Assembly: GCA_964557575.1 (NCBI GenBank) | Contig: CAZLBC010000002.1 | Coordinates: 124,001 to 188,000, forward strand | Direction of reading: 5' to 3' | DNA length: 64,000 bases | DNA from: CAZLBC01 sp964557575 | GTDB taxonomy: Bacteria > Planctomycetota > Phycisphaerae > SM23-33 | Part shown: piece after piece, positions 18,431 to 26,927 of the stretch | Position numbering within the stretch: the stretch's first letter is position 1 | Layout of the letters: each line of letters starts with the position of its first letter | The notes under the pieces: generated by a model | What the model was told of the DNA's origin: nothing | The model's input: the letters and a program-made list of their open reading frames with translations, nothing else | The model's database searches: none | Translations under genes and position numbers: made by a program

Positions 18431-19201
18431 TTACTGACGGCGCTGTTGATCCATCAGGTCGAACCGCGATTCGATGACCGCGCAGAGGATCAAAAGCGCG
18501 GCGGCCAGTTCGAGGATTTCCTCGACGTTCCTGAGGCCGCGCTTGTTTGGGGCGTGTGTGCCGGGCAGCGTCAACCCGAAATTGCGCTCAACGGACTCGG
18601 CCCGGTCGAGTACCTGCGCGGTTATGGCCAGGACGGCGGCTATCGCCAAAACGACGGGCCAGCGGCCGCGGAGGACCGAACGCAGGTTGCGGAGTATCTC
18701 GCGGCGATAGCGCACCAGCCACCAGCAGATCAAGGCCACTATCAGCCCGCCGGTAATGCCCAGCGTCAGTTTCAGCGAGAGCGGTACCTTTTCGTCCGGC
18801 TTGAGGAGATACGCGAAGCTGAACAGGTGGACGCCGCAGAGCAGGTCGTCCGGTTCGATTTCCCGCCACGCCAGATACGATATCATGCCGGTGCCCAGGG
18901 CGACCACCGTCCACTCGTCCCGGCCGCGGCCGCGCAATTTCCACGCCGGCAGGGCGGATACCGTTGCCGCGACCAGGAGCACGGCATCGGTGAGGATCTG
19001 GACCCAACTCGATTCGCTGTCGTATGCCACCGGCGCAGCGGCCCAGTGGGCCAGGGCGGCCGCGGCGACCAGGGAGGCTGCGGCGAGGTATACTGCGAAT
19101 CGCCGCCGAAACGTTCTGCAGAGCGGGTGTGCGGTGCGAAGGAAACCGGATGGATTCGGTGATGCGGTTGCTGCGGCCGAGTTGTTTTTCCTGCTTTTCA
19201 C
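18431..19201 (-). CDS. Hypothetical multi-pass membrane protein
   Basis: 256 residues, GTG start at 19201 with a weak ribosome site. About seven hydrophobic stretches are visible, beginning with the one around FAVYLAAASLVAAAALAHW, and the C-terminus (ESRFDLMDQQRRQ) is hydrophilic. I recognise no family. The gene converges on the LEPR-XLL giant gene and is separated by about 100 bp from the methyltransferase gene upstream on the same strand's downstream side, so it is probably not part of that operon, though readthrough is possible. Confidence 0.65.
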   Translation of the reverse strand: MKSRKNNSAAATASPNPSGFLRTAHPLCRTFRRRFAVYLAAASLVAAAALAHWAAAPVAYDSESSWVQILTDAVLLVAATVSALPAWKLRGRGRDEWTVVALGTGMISYLAWREIEPDDLLCGVHLFSFAYLLKPDEKVPLSLKLTLGITGGLIVALICWWLVRYRREILRNLRSVLRGRWPVVLAIAAVLAITAQVLDRAESVERNFGLTLPGTHAPNKRGLRNVEEILELAAALLILCAVIESRFDLMDQQRRQ

Positions 19202-19300
19202 GATCGATACCGAACCGTACCGTTTGATAAAGAACGCGGGGTAGCCCCGTCTGTCGCCGGGGCATTGTACCGAAATGGGAAACGTATACTGAGCGAATTC

Positions 19301-20320
19301 TCACTGTTTTTTCGCGGTCACGAGCATAAAGGGCATCTCGAGGGCGACCCGGGTCACGGTGATATCGGCGAATCCGAGCCGTTCCATGGTCCGGACATAG
19401 AAGTCCGCGCAGCGGAAATGGTGGCAGAACAGGAGGTAGGGCAGGACGTGGTAGGGGGGGCGGCCGCTGTGGTAATCGGGTTGTTCCCGTTCAAAAATCA
19501 GGAGTGTCCCGCCGGGATTGAGCGATTCCCGTCCCTTCCCGATGAGTTCAGCGGCCTCGTCTTCGGGCCAGTCGTGGAGCACGGACTTGAACGTGACGAA
19601 ATCGAAGCCGGCCGGGGGCTGCTGCCGGCGGGCGTCTCCCTTGACGAAGGCTACGCGGTCGGCCTCCTCGCAGCCCTGAAGGTACTCGCGGCCGATATCG
19701 CACACCAGGGGCAGGTCGAACACGGTCGCCCGCAGGTGGGGGTATTGCCGGCATGCCTGCCGTGAGAATTCTCCGCTGTTTCCGCCGATATCGAGCATCG
19801 TCCGGCAGCAGTCAGCATCCACATGCTCCAGGCAGGCCGCGGCCTCGTAGCGGGTCAGGGTGGTGGTGATGTCCATCCATTCCCGCGTGCGGTCGTAATT
19901 ATCCTCCGTGTATTCGGAGCAGCGCCCATAGTCGAAGAGTTCGAACACCCGCGATGCGCGGGCGAAGGCCCGCGGGTCGGCGACGAGTTGCGGAAACCGG
20001 TTCGCCAGATCCGGCAGGACGAGGCGCGCGAAGCGCAGCCGGGCCTCCATCAGGTCCCGGAAGCGCAGGGCGGCCCGGAACGCGTCCGTCAGGGCATATT
20101 CGCCGTCCCGCCGGCACACGACGCCGTTTGCCTCGAGCAGGCCGGCGAGGCACTCCCATCCGGCGGGTGTGATGCCCCGTTCCGCGGCGATGCTGTTCCC
20201 GGGCCCTGCGGGGGTGTCCAGGAGGTGGTCTATGATACCCAGCTCCAGCGCGGCCGAGATCGCCGCGGCATCGATGAACGTCTCGATATAGGTGTCCGCC
20301 GCCCGGTGTTCGTATGCCAT
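19301..20320 (-). CDS. SAM-dependent O-methyltransferase, acetylserotonin-MT type
   Basis: 339 residues; the ATG at 20320 follows a GAGAGGAA ribosome site, and the longer open frame upstream is an overlap with the neighbouring gene. Residues about 1-90 form a winged-helix dimerisation domain (IDAAAISAALELGIIDHL; RGITPAGWECLAGLLEANG). The SAM site is MLDIGGNSGEFS followed by VFDLPLV, and VLHDWPEDEA with NPGGTLLIFE completes the class I fold. The family methylates hydroxyls or carbons of small aromatic or polyketide molecules. It is the last gene of the minus-strand run, 17 bp after the 286-aa unknown, which points to small-molecule biosynthesis rather than housekeeping. The substrate cannot be told. 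Confidence 0.85.
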   Translation of the reverse strand: MAYEHRAADTYIETFIDAAAISAALELGIIDHLLDTPAGPGNSIAAERGITPAGWECLAGLLEANGVVCRRDGEYALTDAFRAALRFRDLMEARLRFARLVLPDLANRFPQLVADPRAFARASRVFELFDYGRCSEYTEDNYDRTREWMDITTTLTRYEAAACLEHVDADCCRTMLDIGGNSGEFSRQACRQYPHLRATVFDLPLVCDIGREYLQGCEEADRVAFVKGDARRQQPPAGFDFVTFKSVLHDWPEDEAAELIGKGRESLNPGGTLLIFEREQPDYHSGRPPYHVLPYLLFCHHFRCADFYVRTMERLGFADITVTRVALEMPFMLVTAKKQ

Positions 20321-20337
20321 GGTATTCCTCTCGCTGC

Positions 20338-21198
20338 TCAGAACACGCCGTAGTACGCGCTCTTCAGGATGACGAGTTCGCCGTCCTCGGTCCGGTAATC
20401 GAATCCCACGTCGAAGAGGAGATGGTCGAGCTTCGCGCGGTTGGATTCGGCGAACGCGATGATCCTGTCGGGGTAGTCCAGCCGTTTCAAAAAAAAGAGG
20501 AGCTGGTCGATGGTCACGCGGGAGAAGTAGACGGCGTCGTTTGCCTGCTTGTTGGCCACCACGACGACCGCGCAGCCCTTCATCTGCGGCCAGAGGATCC
20601 GGTCGATCGGCGTCTTCGTGAAGTCGACGTGTGCCGAACAGACGGTCTTGGCGACGATCTCTTCGCGGTCTTTCTTCGCGTCGAAGAAAAAATAGAAATT
20701 TTCGAGCGTCGTGTTCTCCGGTGTCAGTGAATAGCAGATTCCGGCCGATACCGCGCTGCCGGGATTGCCGAGGTACAGGTGGATCTCGTCGAGGGGCCGG
20801 CGGCCGGCGGCCAGTTCGCCGTCGACGTCGAAGGAGAACATGAAGTAGTGGAGATTCTCGTTCGGTTCGACGGGGCAGGAGACGCGGTCGGCCAGCACGT
20901 CCCGCAGGCGGGTTATCGAGATCTCGCGGTCCTTTCTGCGGTAGTCGTAGAAGTAGAACTCCCAGAAGAGGTCGTTGCCGTCCGTCTTGACCCCCCAGAC
21001 GGTGTGCGCATGACCGATCCCCTCCCGAATGGTCCGGACGATGTCGAACGCCCCGTCGTCGATGCCGGCGGCTTCGAACGAGTCGAACAGGAGCGTGGCG
21101 GCGCTGAACTTGCCGCGGGGCGGGGCGGGGGGCGCGTATTCCCACAGGCAGAAATCGAAGAACCGGTCGTTGTCGCCGGTGTATTCAAGTCGGTCCAT
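20338..21198 (-). CDS. Unknown protein, possible PT-barrel fold
   Basis: 286 residues, ATG at 21198, overlapping the radical SAM stop by 14 bp. No family is recognised with confidence. The sequence shows repeated beta-hairpins between helices: VWGVKTDGNDLFWEFYFYD, HYFMFSFDVDGEL, GICYSLTPENTTLENFYFFF, CAVVVVANKQANDAVYFS and a closing DYRTEDGELVILKSAYYG. That spacing, and the closing hairpin in particular, resembles aromatic prenyltransferases of the ABBA (PT-barrel) type. This is a pattern argument only. No signal peptide or membrane segment, so cytoplasmic. The position between a radical SAM enzyme and a methyltransferase supports a biosynthetic role. Confidence 0.6.
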   Translation of the reverse strand: MDRLEYTGDNDRFFDFCLWEYAPPAPPRGKFSAATLLFDSFEAAGIDDGAFDIVRTIREGIGHAHTVWGVKTDGNDLFWEFYFYDYRRKDREISITRLRDVLADRVSCPVEPNENLHYFMFSFDVDGELAAGRRPLDEIHLYLGNPGSAVSAGICYSLTPENTTLENFYFFFDAKKDREEIVAKTVCSAHVDFTKTPIDRILWPQMKGCAVVVVANKQANDAVYFSRVTIDQLLFFLKRLDYPDRIIAFAESNRAKLDHLLFDVGFDYRTEDGELVILKSAYYGVF

Positions 21199-22099
21199 CG
21201 TAGCACTCCCGCCGGGGTTCCAGGAGGTTTCGTTCGTCGCCGTACCGGTTCACGTACGCCCTGGACAGGCCCCAGCATTCCCGGCTGGCGCAGGTTTCCC
21301 GGTGGGGGCAGGTGCCGAACCCGCACTCGCCGAACCGTTTCCAGAACGCGTCGGGCAGGATCGTCTCGGGATACCCGCTGTCGATGACCGCCCCGGGACC
21401 GACCGCCAGGCACTCGGGAAACGCCTTGAGGACCATCGGGATGCCCGCGGCTGCGGTGACGGGCGCGACGGCGGGCACCAGGTCGAGAACGTCCGCGAGA
21501 CTCACCACGAGTTCCGCGTCGTCGGTTTTGTCCATGGGAAAGTAGTTCCAGAGGTGGATTTCACTCACCCGCTCCCCGGCGAGTTGTCGAAAGAGTGACG
21601 AAACCGCGCCGCAGTTCAATCCGGTGAGCACGGTATTCGTGATGATGTTGACGTTTAATGCGGACAGGTTGCCGATTCCTCCCATCGTCTGCGTGAACGA
21701 CCCCGTCCTGCCGGTAATGGCGTCGTGAATCTCCGCGGTCGCGTGAATGCTCACGAAGAACTCGTTGACCCCGCACCGCACCAGGTGTTTCGCATACGCC
21801 GGTTCATTCAGCCTGCGGCCGTTGGTTTGTATCTGGATAACGTCGAAATAATCCAGTGAGGCCGCGTACTCCACGTACCGATCGAGGTCGGGACAGGTCG
21901 TCACCTCGGCGCCCGAGAGGATGAGTTTTTTGAACCGGCCGTCCCGCTGCACGCGGCCGAGCAGGTGACGGTACCGGTCGAAGCCGATCGGCGGCAGTTC
22001 GTCCCGCATTCCCGAGAGCATGCAGATGCTGCAGTCGTTGTTGCAGCCGAACCAGATCGAGACGACCAGGTAGTCCCTGAGATCGACCCTCCCGCTCAT
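21185..22099 (-). CDS. Radical SAM protein with C-terminal Cys cluster
   Basis: 304 residues. The start is the ATG at 22099, which overlaps the upstream stop as ATGA; the longer open frame upstream is a shadow. Residues 19-26 hold the radical SAM cluster motif CNNDCSIC (CX3CX2C); LSGAEVTTCPDL corresponds to the GGE-like SAM-binding strand, and IQTNGRRL and HATAEIHDAITGRTGSF are typical of MoaA/SPASM-like enzymes. The C-terminal end has closely spaced cysteines (CGFGTCPHRETCASREC, then one more), suggesting an auxiliary iron-sulfur cluster. It is shorter than usual anaerobic sulfatase-maturating enzymes, but its location downstream of a Cys-type sulfatase makes that an alternative to a role in biosynthesis with the neighbours. 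Confidence 0.85.
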   Translation of the reverse strand: MSGRVDLRDYLVVSIWFGCNNDCSICMLSGMRDELPPIGFDRYRHLLGRVQRDGRFKKLILSGAEVTTCPDLDRYVEYAASLDYFDVIQIQTNGRRLNEPAYAKHLVRCGVNEFFVSIHATAEIHDAITGRTGSFTQTMGGIGNLSALNVNIITNTVLTGLNCGAVSSLFRQLAGERVSEIHLWNYFPMDKTDDAELVVSLADVLDLVPAVAPVTAAAGIPMVLKAFPECLAVGPGAVIDSGYPETILPDAFWKRFGECGFGTCPHRETCASRECWGLSRAYVNRYGDERNLLEPRRECYDGPT

Positions 22100-22941
22100 C
22101 GCGGGTCCCCCTTCCGCCGGCCCTCGGCGCCGAAATACACGGTAAAAAAGTCCCTGCCCTCCCGGTCGATCCCCCCGGAGAGATGCCCGAATATCCTGTC
22201 GCGGGCGGCCTCGTAGCGGCCGCGGAATGCCGCGCCGGGGATCGAAAAGTGGCGGCACATCTCCGCCAGGACGGGGTGCACGTCCTGCAGTGTGAGTTTC
22301 GCCTTGTAAATGCTGAGGTCGTAGGATTGTCTCGGGTTTCCCGCTTCCTCGACCGTAACGTAGAGGATGTGGTTGTACATGACGCGGCCGAGCGCGGCCT
22401 CGAGGATTTGCCGGGAAAGTTCGAGGGATTCGGCATAGTTCCCGGTGCCGTAGATTTCGGCGAGTTTTCCGAGGATACGCTTCGGATTCAGGGAGGGATG
22501 ACAGGTGTAGGTGGTGATCGCCCGCCGGCCGGGTGCCGCGGCATCCCACTTGTATCCGGAGTAGAGGTGGAACGGGCCGGTCTTGTTCGCGACGGCGTTG
22601 CGGAAGTTGCCGACGAACTCCAGGTAGGCCTTGACGATACAGCCGCGCGGGGTTTCTTCGATGCCGAAGTGGACGATGGAGGCCCGGGGGAAGCGGCGCT
22701 CGAAATCCTCCAGCAGCGTTTCGGGCATCTTCAGCCGCCTGCAAATCTCCATGATGGTGCCGGGCGGGTTCTTTTTCACGGCGTTCGGCCCCAGGCTCAG
22801 GATGTACCGATAGGCCAGGATGTCCCTCTTCAGCAGCTTGAACGACCGCTCGTAGCCGAACTCGACCCCGAGGTTCTCGACCAGCCCGAACAGGAGCGCG
22901 GACGTTTCGGCGGTCAGGAGGTATTTGGGTCTTTCTTCCAC
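22096..22941 (-). CDS. Unknown protein, second possible PT-barrel
   Basis: 281 residues, GTG start at 22941, 12 bp after the sulfatase stop and overlapping the radical SAM start by 4 bp. No family is recognised. Features seen: FGLVENLGVEFGYE near the N-terminus; the hairpin IVHFGIEETPRGCIVKAYLE with a Lys-Ala-Tyr strand like the phosphate-binding strand of ABBA prenyltransferases; HILYVTVEEA; and a final hairpin LSGGIDREGRDFFTVYFG. It has the same size and same general hairpin plan as the 286-aa protein two genes downstream, so the two may be distant paralogues. No export signal. Confidence 0.6.
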   Translation of the reverse strand: MEERPKYLLTAETSALLFGLVENLGVEFGYERSFKLLKRDILAYRYILSLGPNAVKKNPPGTIMEICRRLKMPETLLEDFERRFPRASIVHFGIEETPRGCIVKAYLEFVGNFRNAVANKTGPFHLYSGYKWDAAAPGRRAITTYTCHPSLNPKRILGKLAEIYGTGNYAESLELSRQILEAALGRVMYNHILYVTVEEAGNPRQSYDLSIYKAKLTLQDVHPVLAEMCRHFSIPGAAFRGRYEAARDRIFGHLSGGIDREGRDFFTVYFGAEGRRKGDPR

Positions 22942-22953
22942 GGTCGCGGTCCC

Positions 22954-24399
22954 TTACCCGTAGTCCTCCCCGTTGAGGCTGCAAACCACGGAACCGAGCC
23001 ACTGCTCCAGCGCCGTCTTCATCGTCTTGACCCGTTCGCCCCCTTTGCCGGAGAGATCATTCTTTTCCATCGGGTCCGCGGCGAGGTTGTACAGTTCCAG
23101 CCGCGGGGCCTGATTTTTCTTCTGCTTGCGGTGCAGTTTCCACGGCCAGTCCAGCCAGGCGGCGTGGCCGGGAAACACATCGGGCGGGTACTTCTTCTTG
23201 ATTGTCCCGGCGTCGAGCCGCAGGTGGGATGTGTCTTTCGGTTCGTGTCCGGCCTGCTGGGCGTCGAGCAGTTGTTTCATGAATGTGCTGCTGGGGGTTT
23301 TGATACCCCGGATCGGGTAATCCCAGAACCCGATCGGTTTCGGGCGGGTCTTCATGGCGTTCTTGATAAGGGGGACGAGACTGATCCCGTCGAGGGGCGG
23401 CTGGTTGTCGACGGCGACCCCGACGATTTCCAGGAGCGTCGGATATATATCAGAGGTGACGCAGGTGACGTCGGTGACCCGGTGGCCGGGGATCGCCGCC
23501 GGCCACTGAAGTATACCCGGCACCCGGAGGCCGCCCTCGTAGACTTGCCCCTTTTTTCCGCGGCCGCCGGTGGTCTTCGGATCCAGCCCCCCGTTGTCGC
23601 TGCAGTACCAGAGAATCGTGTTCTCGCGGATGCCGAGCCGGTCGATCTCGCCGCGGAGCTTCCCGAAGGCGTAGTCCATGCCGGTCATCTCTCCGTAGAA
23701 ATGCTGTTTTTTCTTGTCCAGGTCGGCGTACATCTTTCTGAACTTCTCCGACGCACGGTGGGGAACGTGGGGGGAACCGAACCAGACGACGGCCAGAAAC
23801 GGCGCGCCGGCCTTCACCTTTGTTCGCATGAACTCGATGGCGGCGTCGGCGGCGATTTCCGAGCTTTCACCCTTCATCCGCACCGCCGTCCCCTCGCGGC
23901 TGAGGATGGGATCGTTGTCGTAGAAATTCGGGGCCGACAGCCACCGGTCGAAGCCGCTCGCCCCGGGATTGACGGGGCTGCCCTTCCGGACCGAGCCGAG
24001 GTGCCACTTGCCGAAGTGGCCGGTGGCGTATCCCGCCTTCTTGAGGGCCTCGGCGACGGTGATCTCCCGGGGCCGCAGGGCGTGTCCCCACGTAAAGGCG
24101 CCGAACCGGTTGGGATGCCGGCCGGTCATCACGCTGCCCCGCGTCGGCGTACAGACCGGGCAGGCCGCGTAAAAGCGGTCGAACCGCAGCGACGCGGCCG
24201 CCGCGGCGTCGAAATGCGGCGTCTTCAGGACGGGGTGCCCGTTGTAGGCCATGTCCCCCCAGCCCTGGTCGTCGGCCATACAGAGAACGATGTTCGGTTT
24301 GCCGGCGGCGGTATTGCCCGCGGCGCCGGCGAGCGGTGTTCCCGCAAGCAGGGTCCCCCCGCAGACGGTTTTCACCAGGGCGCGCCGATTGAGTGTCAT
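22954..24399 (-). CDS. Tat-exported Cys-type sulfatase
   Basis: 481 residues from the ATG at 24399, chosen because AAAGGAGA lies just upstream; an in-frame GTG at 24417 overlaps that site. The N-terminus MTLNRRALVKTVCGGTLLAG is a Tat signal. D43/D44 (NIVLCMADDQGWGDM) bind the metal, and C83-T-P-T-R87 is the C-X-P-X-R motif whose cysteine becomes formylglycine. GKWHLG and SDNGG are further family signatures. It should remove sulfate esters from carbohydrates outside the cytoplasmic membrane. It is first in the minus-strand run, whose third gene is a radical SAM protein. Substrate unknown. Confidence 0.93.
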   Translation of the reverse strand: MTLNRRALVKTVCGGTLLAGTPLAGAAGNTAAGKPNIVLCMADDQGWGDMAYNGHPVLKTPHFDAAAAASLRFDRFYAACPVCTPTRGSVMTGRHPNRFGAFTWGHALRPREITVAEALKKAGYATGHFGKWHLGSVRKGSPVNPGASGFDRWLSAPNFYDNDPILSREGTAVRMKGESSEIAADAAIEFMRTKVKAGAPFLAVVWFGSPHVPHRASEKFRKMYADLDKKKQHFYGEMTGMDYAFGKLRGEIDRLGIRENTILWYCSDNGGLDPKTTGGRGKKGQVYEGGLRVPGILQWPAAIPGHRVTDVTCVTSDIYPTLLEIVGVAVDNQPPLDGISLVPLIKNAMKTRPKPIGFWDYPIRGIKTPSSTFMKQLLDAQQAGHEPKDTSHLRLDAGTIKKKYPPDVFPGHAAWLDWPWKLHRKQKKNQAPRLELYNLAADPMEKNDLSGKGGERVKTMKTALEQWLGSVVCSLNGEDYG

Positions 24400-24599
24400 C
24401 CCGCTGTCTCCTTTCACTGTCCGTATTTCGTGCGTAACGCCATTGTAACGCTCGCGACGGTGCGATGACAGGGGAACGGACCGGGGAAACCGCGATTCCC
24501 CGATACGGACATATCGTTATCATATCCGGGTTGTATAATACCCATGCGGGCGAACAAAGCGTGTTTTCACCGCCCGCGGCATACGCAAGGAGCCTCTCG

Positions 24600-25943
24600 A
24601 TGACCGTGACACGGAAGGAAACGAAACGGAACGGCCTCATCCGCCACGCGGTCGTTGTCCCGTTGTTTATCGCAACGGTCTGTGCCGCCGCCGGGGAAGG
24701 GACGCTGTCGTACAACGATGCGCCTCCGCGGCGGGGCAGGTGGAGAAACATATCGTTTCGCACATTCACGAAACCGGACGACATGAATACGATCGGCATC
24801 ACGAGCCCCCATGCGGTTGTTGCATCGACGCGTGTCGGGGACCGGACGGTGTCGATCGCGATTGATTGTTCGAAACCCGGCGGAAACCGGCCGGACGTGG
24901 TCAGGCTCGACGTGGCCGGCAGGGGGACCTTCGCCGGCGGGCCGGTGTTGAACATCGAAAACTACAACGCGGGCGGGAACCGGACACACTTCTCTATCCG
25001 GGGGCAGAAACGTTCGGTGACCGCCGGTGGCAGAGCGATACCGGTATGGTTTTCCGCGCGGTACTTCAAAAACGAGCGTTTCCGCGTCTTCTCACTCGAG
25101 ACGAGGGTTGTGGCCGCGGGTACGTGCCGGTTCGGTGCCGCGGTCCGAAAGGTAAGGGTCCTCGACACGAGCGCGAATTTCACTATCGGCGATCCGCTGG
25201 AAACGCCGGTCAAGTCATCGGTTCCCCTGACCGGCGACACGTTCCGGATCGCCGGTAAAGACGGCACGTTCAGCGACGATTCCGCTCTCCTGTACCTTGG
25301 GCAGCCGGTCCGGTTAGGCGGCGCCTGGTACGTGGTAACGGTCGCGGACATGACAATTGCGGCCCGCCCGTTTGACGGGGGACTCGGAAACATAACCGCG
25401 GACTTCGCGCAGATGAGCAGTGTGTTATCGGGGGACAGGCACTACGTGGCGATCTCGAGCACGGAAAAGGTCGTGACGGTTCCGGCCGACCGCTACCGTA
25501 TCGTGCTCTACAAGGTCGCTCGGAAGGCCCCGGGCGGCGTGACGCTGTGCGGTTACTACTGCAAGGGAAAAAAGGCCGCACTGGTCGTCACGGACGGCGG
25601 CACGACCGCCTTCCCCGATCCCGCCCCGATCGTGGGCGCGGTTTCGACCGTGCAGCGGGGCACCGGCGTCGTGTTTTCCCTGAAGACAACTGACGCGCTG
25701 GACAGCAGGGCCGTCCGGGTCATGGACGCGAAGGGCAAGGCGGTGCCGGCGCCGGTCATCGAGGTATACGACGCGGCGGGCAGGAAGGTGTATACCGCCA
25801 CAATGCGGTACGGGTCAGGAGGGACGTGCTCGGGCACGTGGCGTGTGCCCGCGGAACTGAAGGGTTCATTCCGGCTGAAAACCGTCTACGAGACCGGTGC
25901 CTTCGCATTCAAGTCGCGGGGCGGGCCCCTGGTGATCGAGTAG
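24600..25943 (+). CDS. Secreted protein of unknown function
   Basis: 447 residues from the ATG at 24600, preceded by AAGGAG; a longer frame from 24465 lacks such a site and would place residues before the signal peptide. The N-terminal HAVVVPLFIATVCAAAGEG is a cleavable signal. The remainder is beta-rich with no recognised catalytic motif: SIAIDCSKPGGNRPDVVRL, then several short strand repeats, and a C-terminal immunoglobulin-like stretch (VYDAAGRKVYTATMRYG; GTWRVPAELKGSFRLKTVY). A TATAAT at 24534-24539 may be the -10 box. It is divergent from the sulfatase and converges on the GH16 gene. Confidence 0.7.
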   Translation: MTVTRKETKRNGLIRHAVVVPLFIATVCAAAGEGTLSYNDAPPRRGRWRNISFRTFTKPDDMNTIGITSPHAVVASTRVGDRTVSIAIDCSKPGGNRPDVVRLDVAGRGTFAGGPVLNIENYNAGGNRTHFSIRGQKRSVTAGGRAIPVWFSARYFKNERFRVFSLETRVVAAGTCRFGAAVRKVRVLDTSANFTIGDPLETPVKSSVPLTGDTFRIAGKDGTFSDDSALLYLGQPVRLGGAWYVVTVADMTIAARPFDGGLGNITADFAQMSSVLSGDRHYVAISSTEKVVTVPADRYRIVLYKVARKAPGGVTLCGYYCKGKKAALVVTDGGTTAFPDPAPIVGAVSTVQRGTGVVFSLKTTDALDSRAVRVMDAKGKAVPAPVIEVYDAAGRKVYTATMRYGSGGTCSGTWRVPAELKGSFRLKTVYETGAFAFKSRGGPLVIE

Positions 25944-25950
25944 GCGGGTT

Positions 25951-25986
25951 CCGCCGGTGATTTCACCGGCGGCCGGACCCGTTTTT
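25951..25986 (+). terminator. Candidate Rho-independent terminator
   Basis: A 9-bp perfect stem (CCGCCGGTG / CACCGGCGG) with an ATTT loop lies 8 bp after the stop of the secreted unknown, followed 9 bases later by five Ts. The gap before the Ts lowers confidence. Confidence 0.5.
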
Positions 25987-25994
25987 GCAACCGG

Positions 25995-26870
25995 TCACTT
26001 CACCTCGTCGTATACCCGCACGTAGTCGACGACAAAGGCGTCCGGCAGATTCTCCTTTTTCAGCAGGGCAGACGGCTTGTCCGCGTGTTTGCGGTATCCC
26101 CTGCACTCCGTGGAGACCAGGATGAACTGCTCGACCGCGGAAACCGGTCCGTCGACCCGCCAACTGACCTTCCCGTCGACGTAGAAGGTATAGCCGTCTT
26201 TCGCCCAGTCCAGGCCGAACGTGTGAAACCCGTCCTTTGTCGGCGTCACCGTGCGCTTGCCGGAGCCCTTGTGCTTGTGGTTCTTGCCGTACCCGTTCCA
26301 GTGGATGTTGTGGGAGATGACGCCGTCGCGGGTGAAGTTCTCCATGATGTCGATCTCCACCCCGGCGCGGGCCGGGTCGAGGCTCGATCCGATCACCGGC
26401 GACTGCAGCCAGAAGGCCGACCACCAGCCCGGCGATTCCTGGAGTTTGCAGCGGATCTCGTAGTAGCCGTACCGGTGCGTGAAGCGGTGGGGCTTCAGTT
26501 CGGCGATCGGCCACGTGAACCGCGACCGCCCGAACCGGTCGCCGGGTCGGTCCAGGAAATTCTCGCCGGTCTGCAGGTGCGGCGAGTAGAACTGCCCGTC
26601 CTTTTCGATCAGTTTCAGGCGCAGGAGCCCCTTCCCGTCGAGCGCCACGCCCTCCGGCCCGCAGAAGGTATTGTGCCGCCGCTGAATCAGGTGGCGCCGG
26701 AACCCCCACTTCTTCCGGTCGAGTGCCGTGCCGTCGAACTCGTCCCGCCAGATCAGTTTCCACTTCTTCCCGGGCGGCGGCCCGGCGGGCGCGGTGTTTT
26801 CGCCGCCCCGAACGGCGGGCGCCGACGGCACCAGTGACAACACGAGCGTCCAGAGGATCGTCTTTTTCAT
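25995..26870 (-). CDS. Glycoside hydrolase family 16 protein
   Basis: 291 residues with an N-terminal signal peptide (MKKTILWTLVLSLVPSAPAV). The family signature E172-I-D-I-M-E177 (EIDIMENF) supplies the nucleophile and the acid/base; WRDEFDG near residue 42, GYYEIRCKLQ and GLDWAKDGYTFYVDG are typical GH16 strands. Members cut beta-1,3, beta-1,4 or mixed linkages in laminarin, agar, carrageenan and related polymers; which one cannot be read from the sequence. It ends at VDYVRVYDE, the usual end of the domain, so there is no extra binding module. It lies 57 bp after the beta-helix gene on the same strand and may be cotranscribed. Confidence 0.92.
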   Translation of the reverse strand: MKKTILWTLVLSLVPSAPAVRGGENTAPAGPPPGKKWKLIWRDEFDGTALDRKKWGFRRHLIQRRHNTFCGPEGVALDGKGLLRLKLIEKDGQFYSPHLQTGENFLDRPGDRFGRSRFTWPIAELKPHRFTHRYGYYEIRCKLQESPGWWSAFWLQSPVIGSSLDPARAGVEIDIMENFTRDGVISHNIHWNGYGKNHKHKGSGKRTVTPTKDGFHTFGLDWAKDGYTFYVDGKVSWRVDGPVSAVEQFILVSTECRGYRKHADKPSALLKKENLPDAFVVDYVRVYDEVK

Positions 26871-26927
26871 GTGTTTTTCCCGTTATAGAAAAGCAGTCAC
26901 GTGCCGTGCGTATGCCGCGTACCGGTA

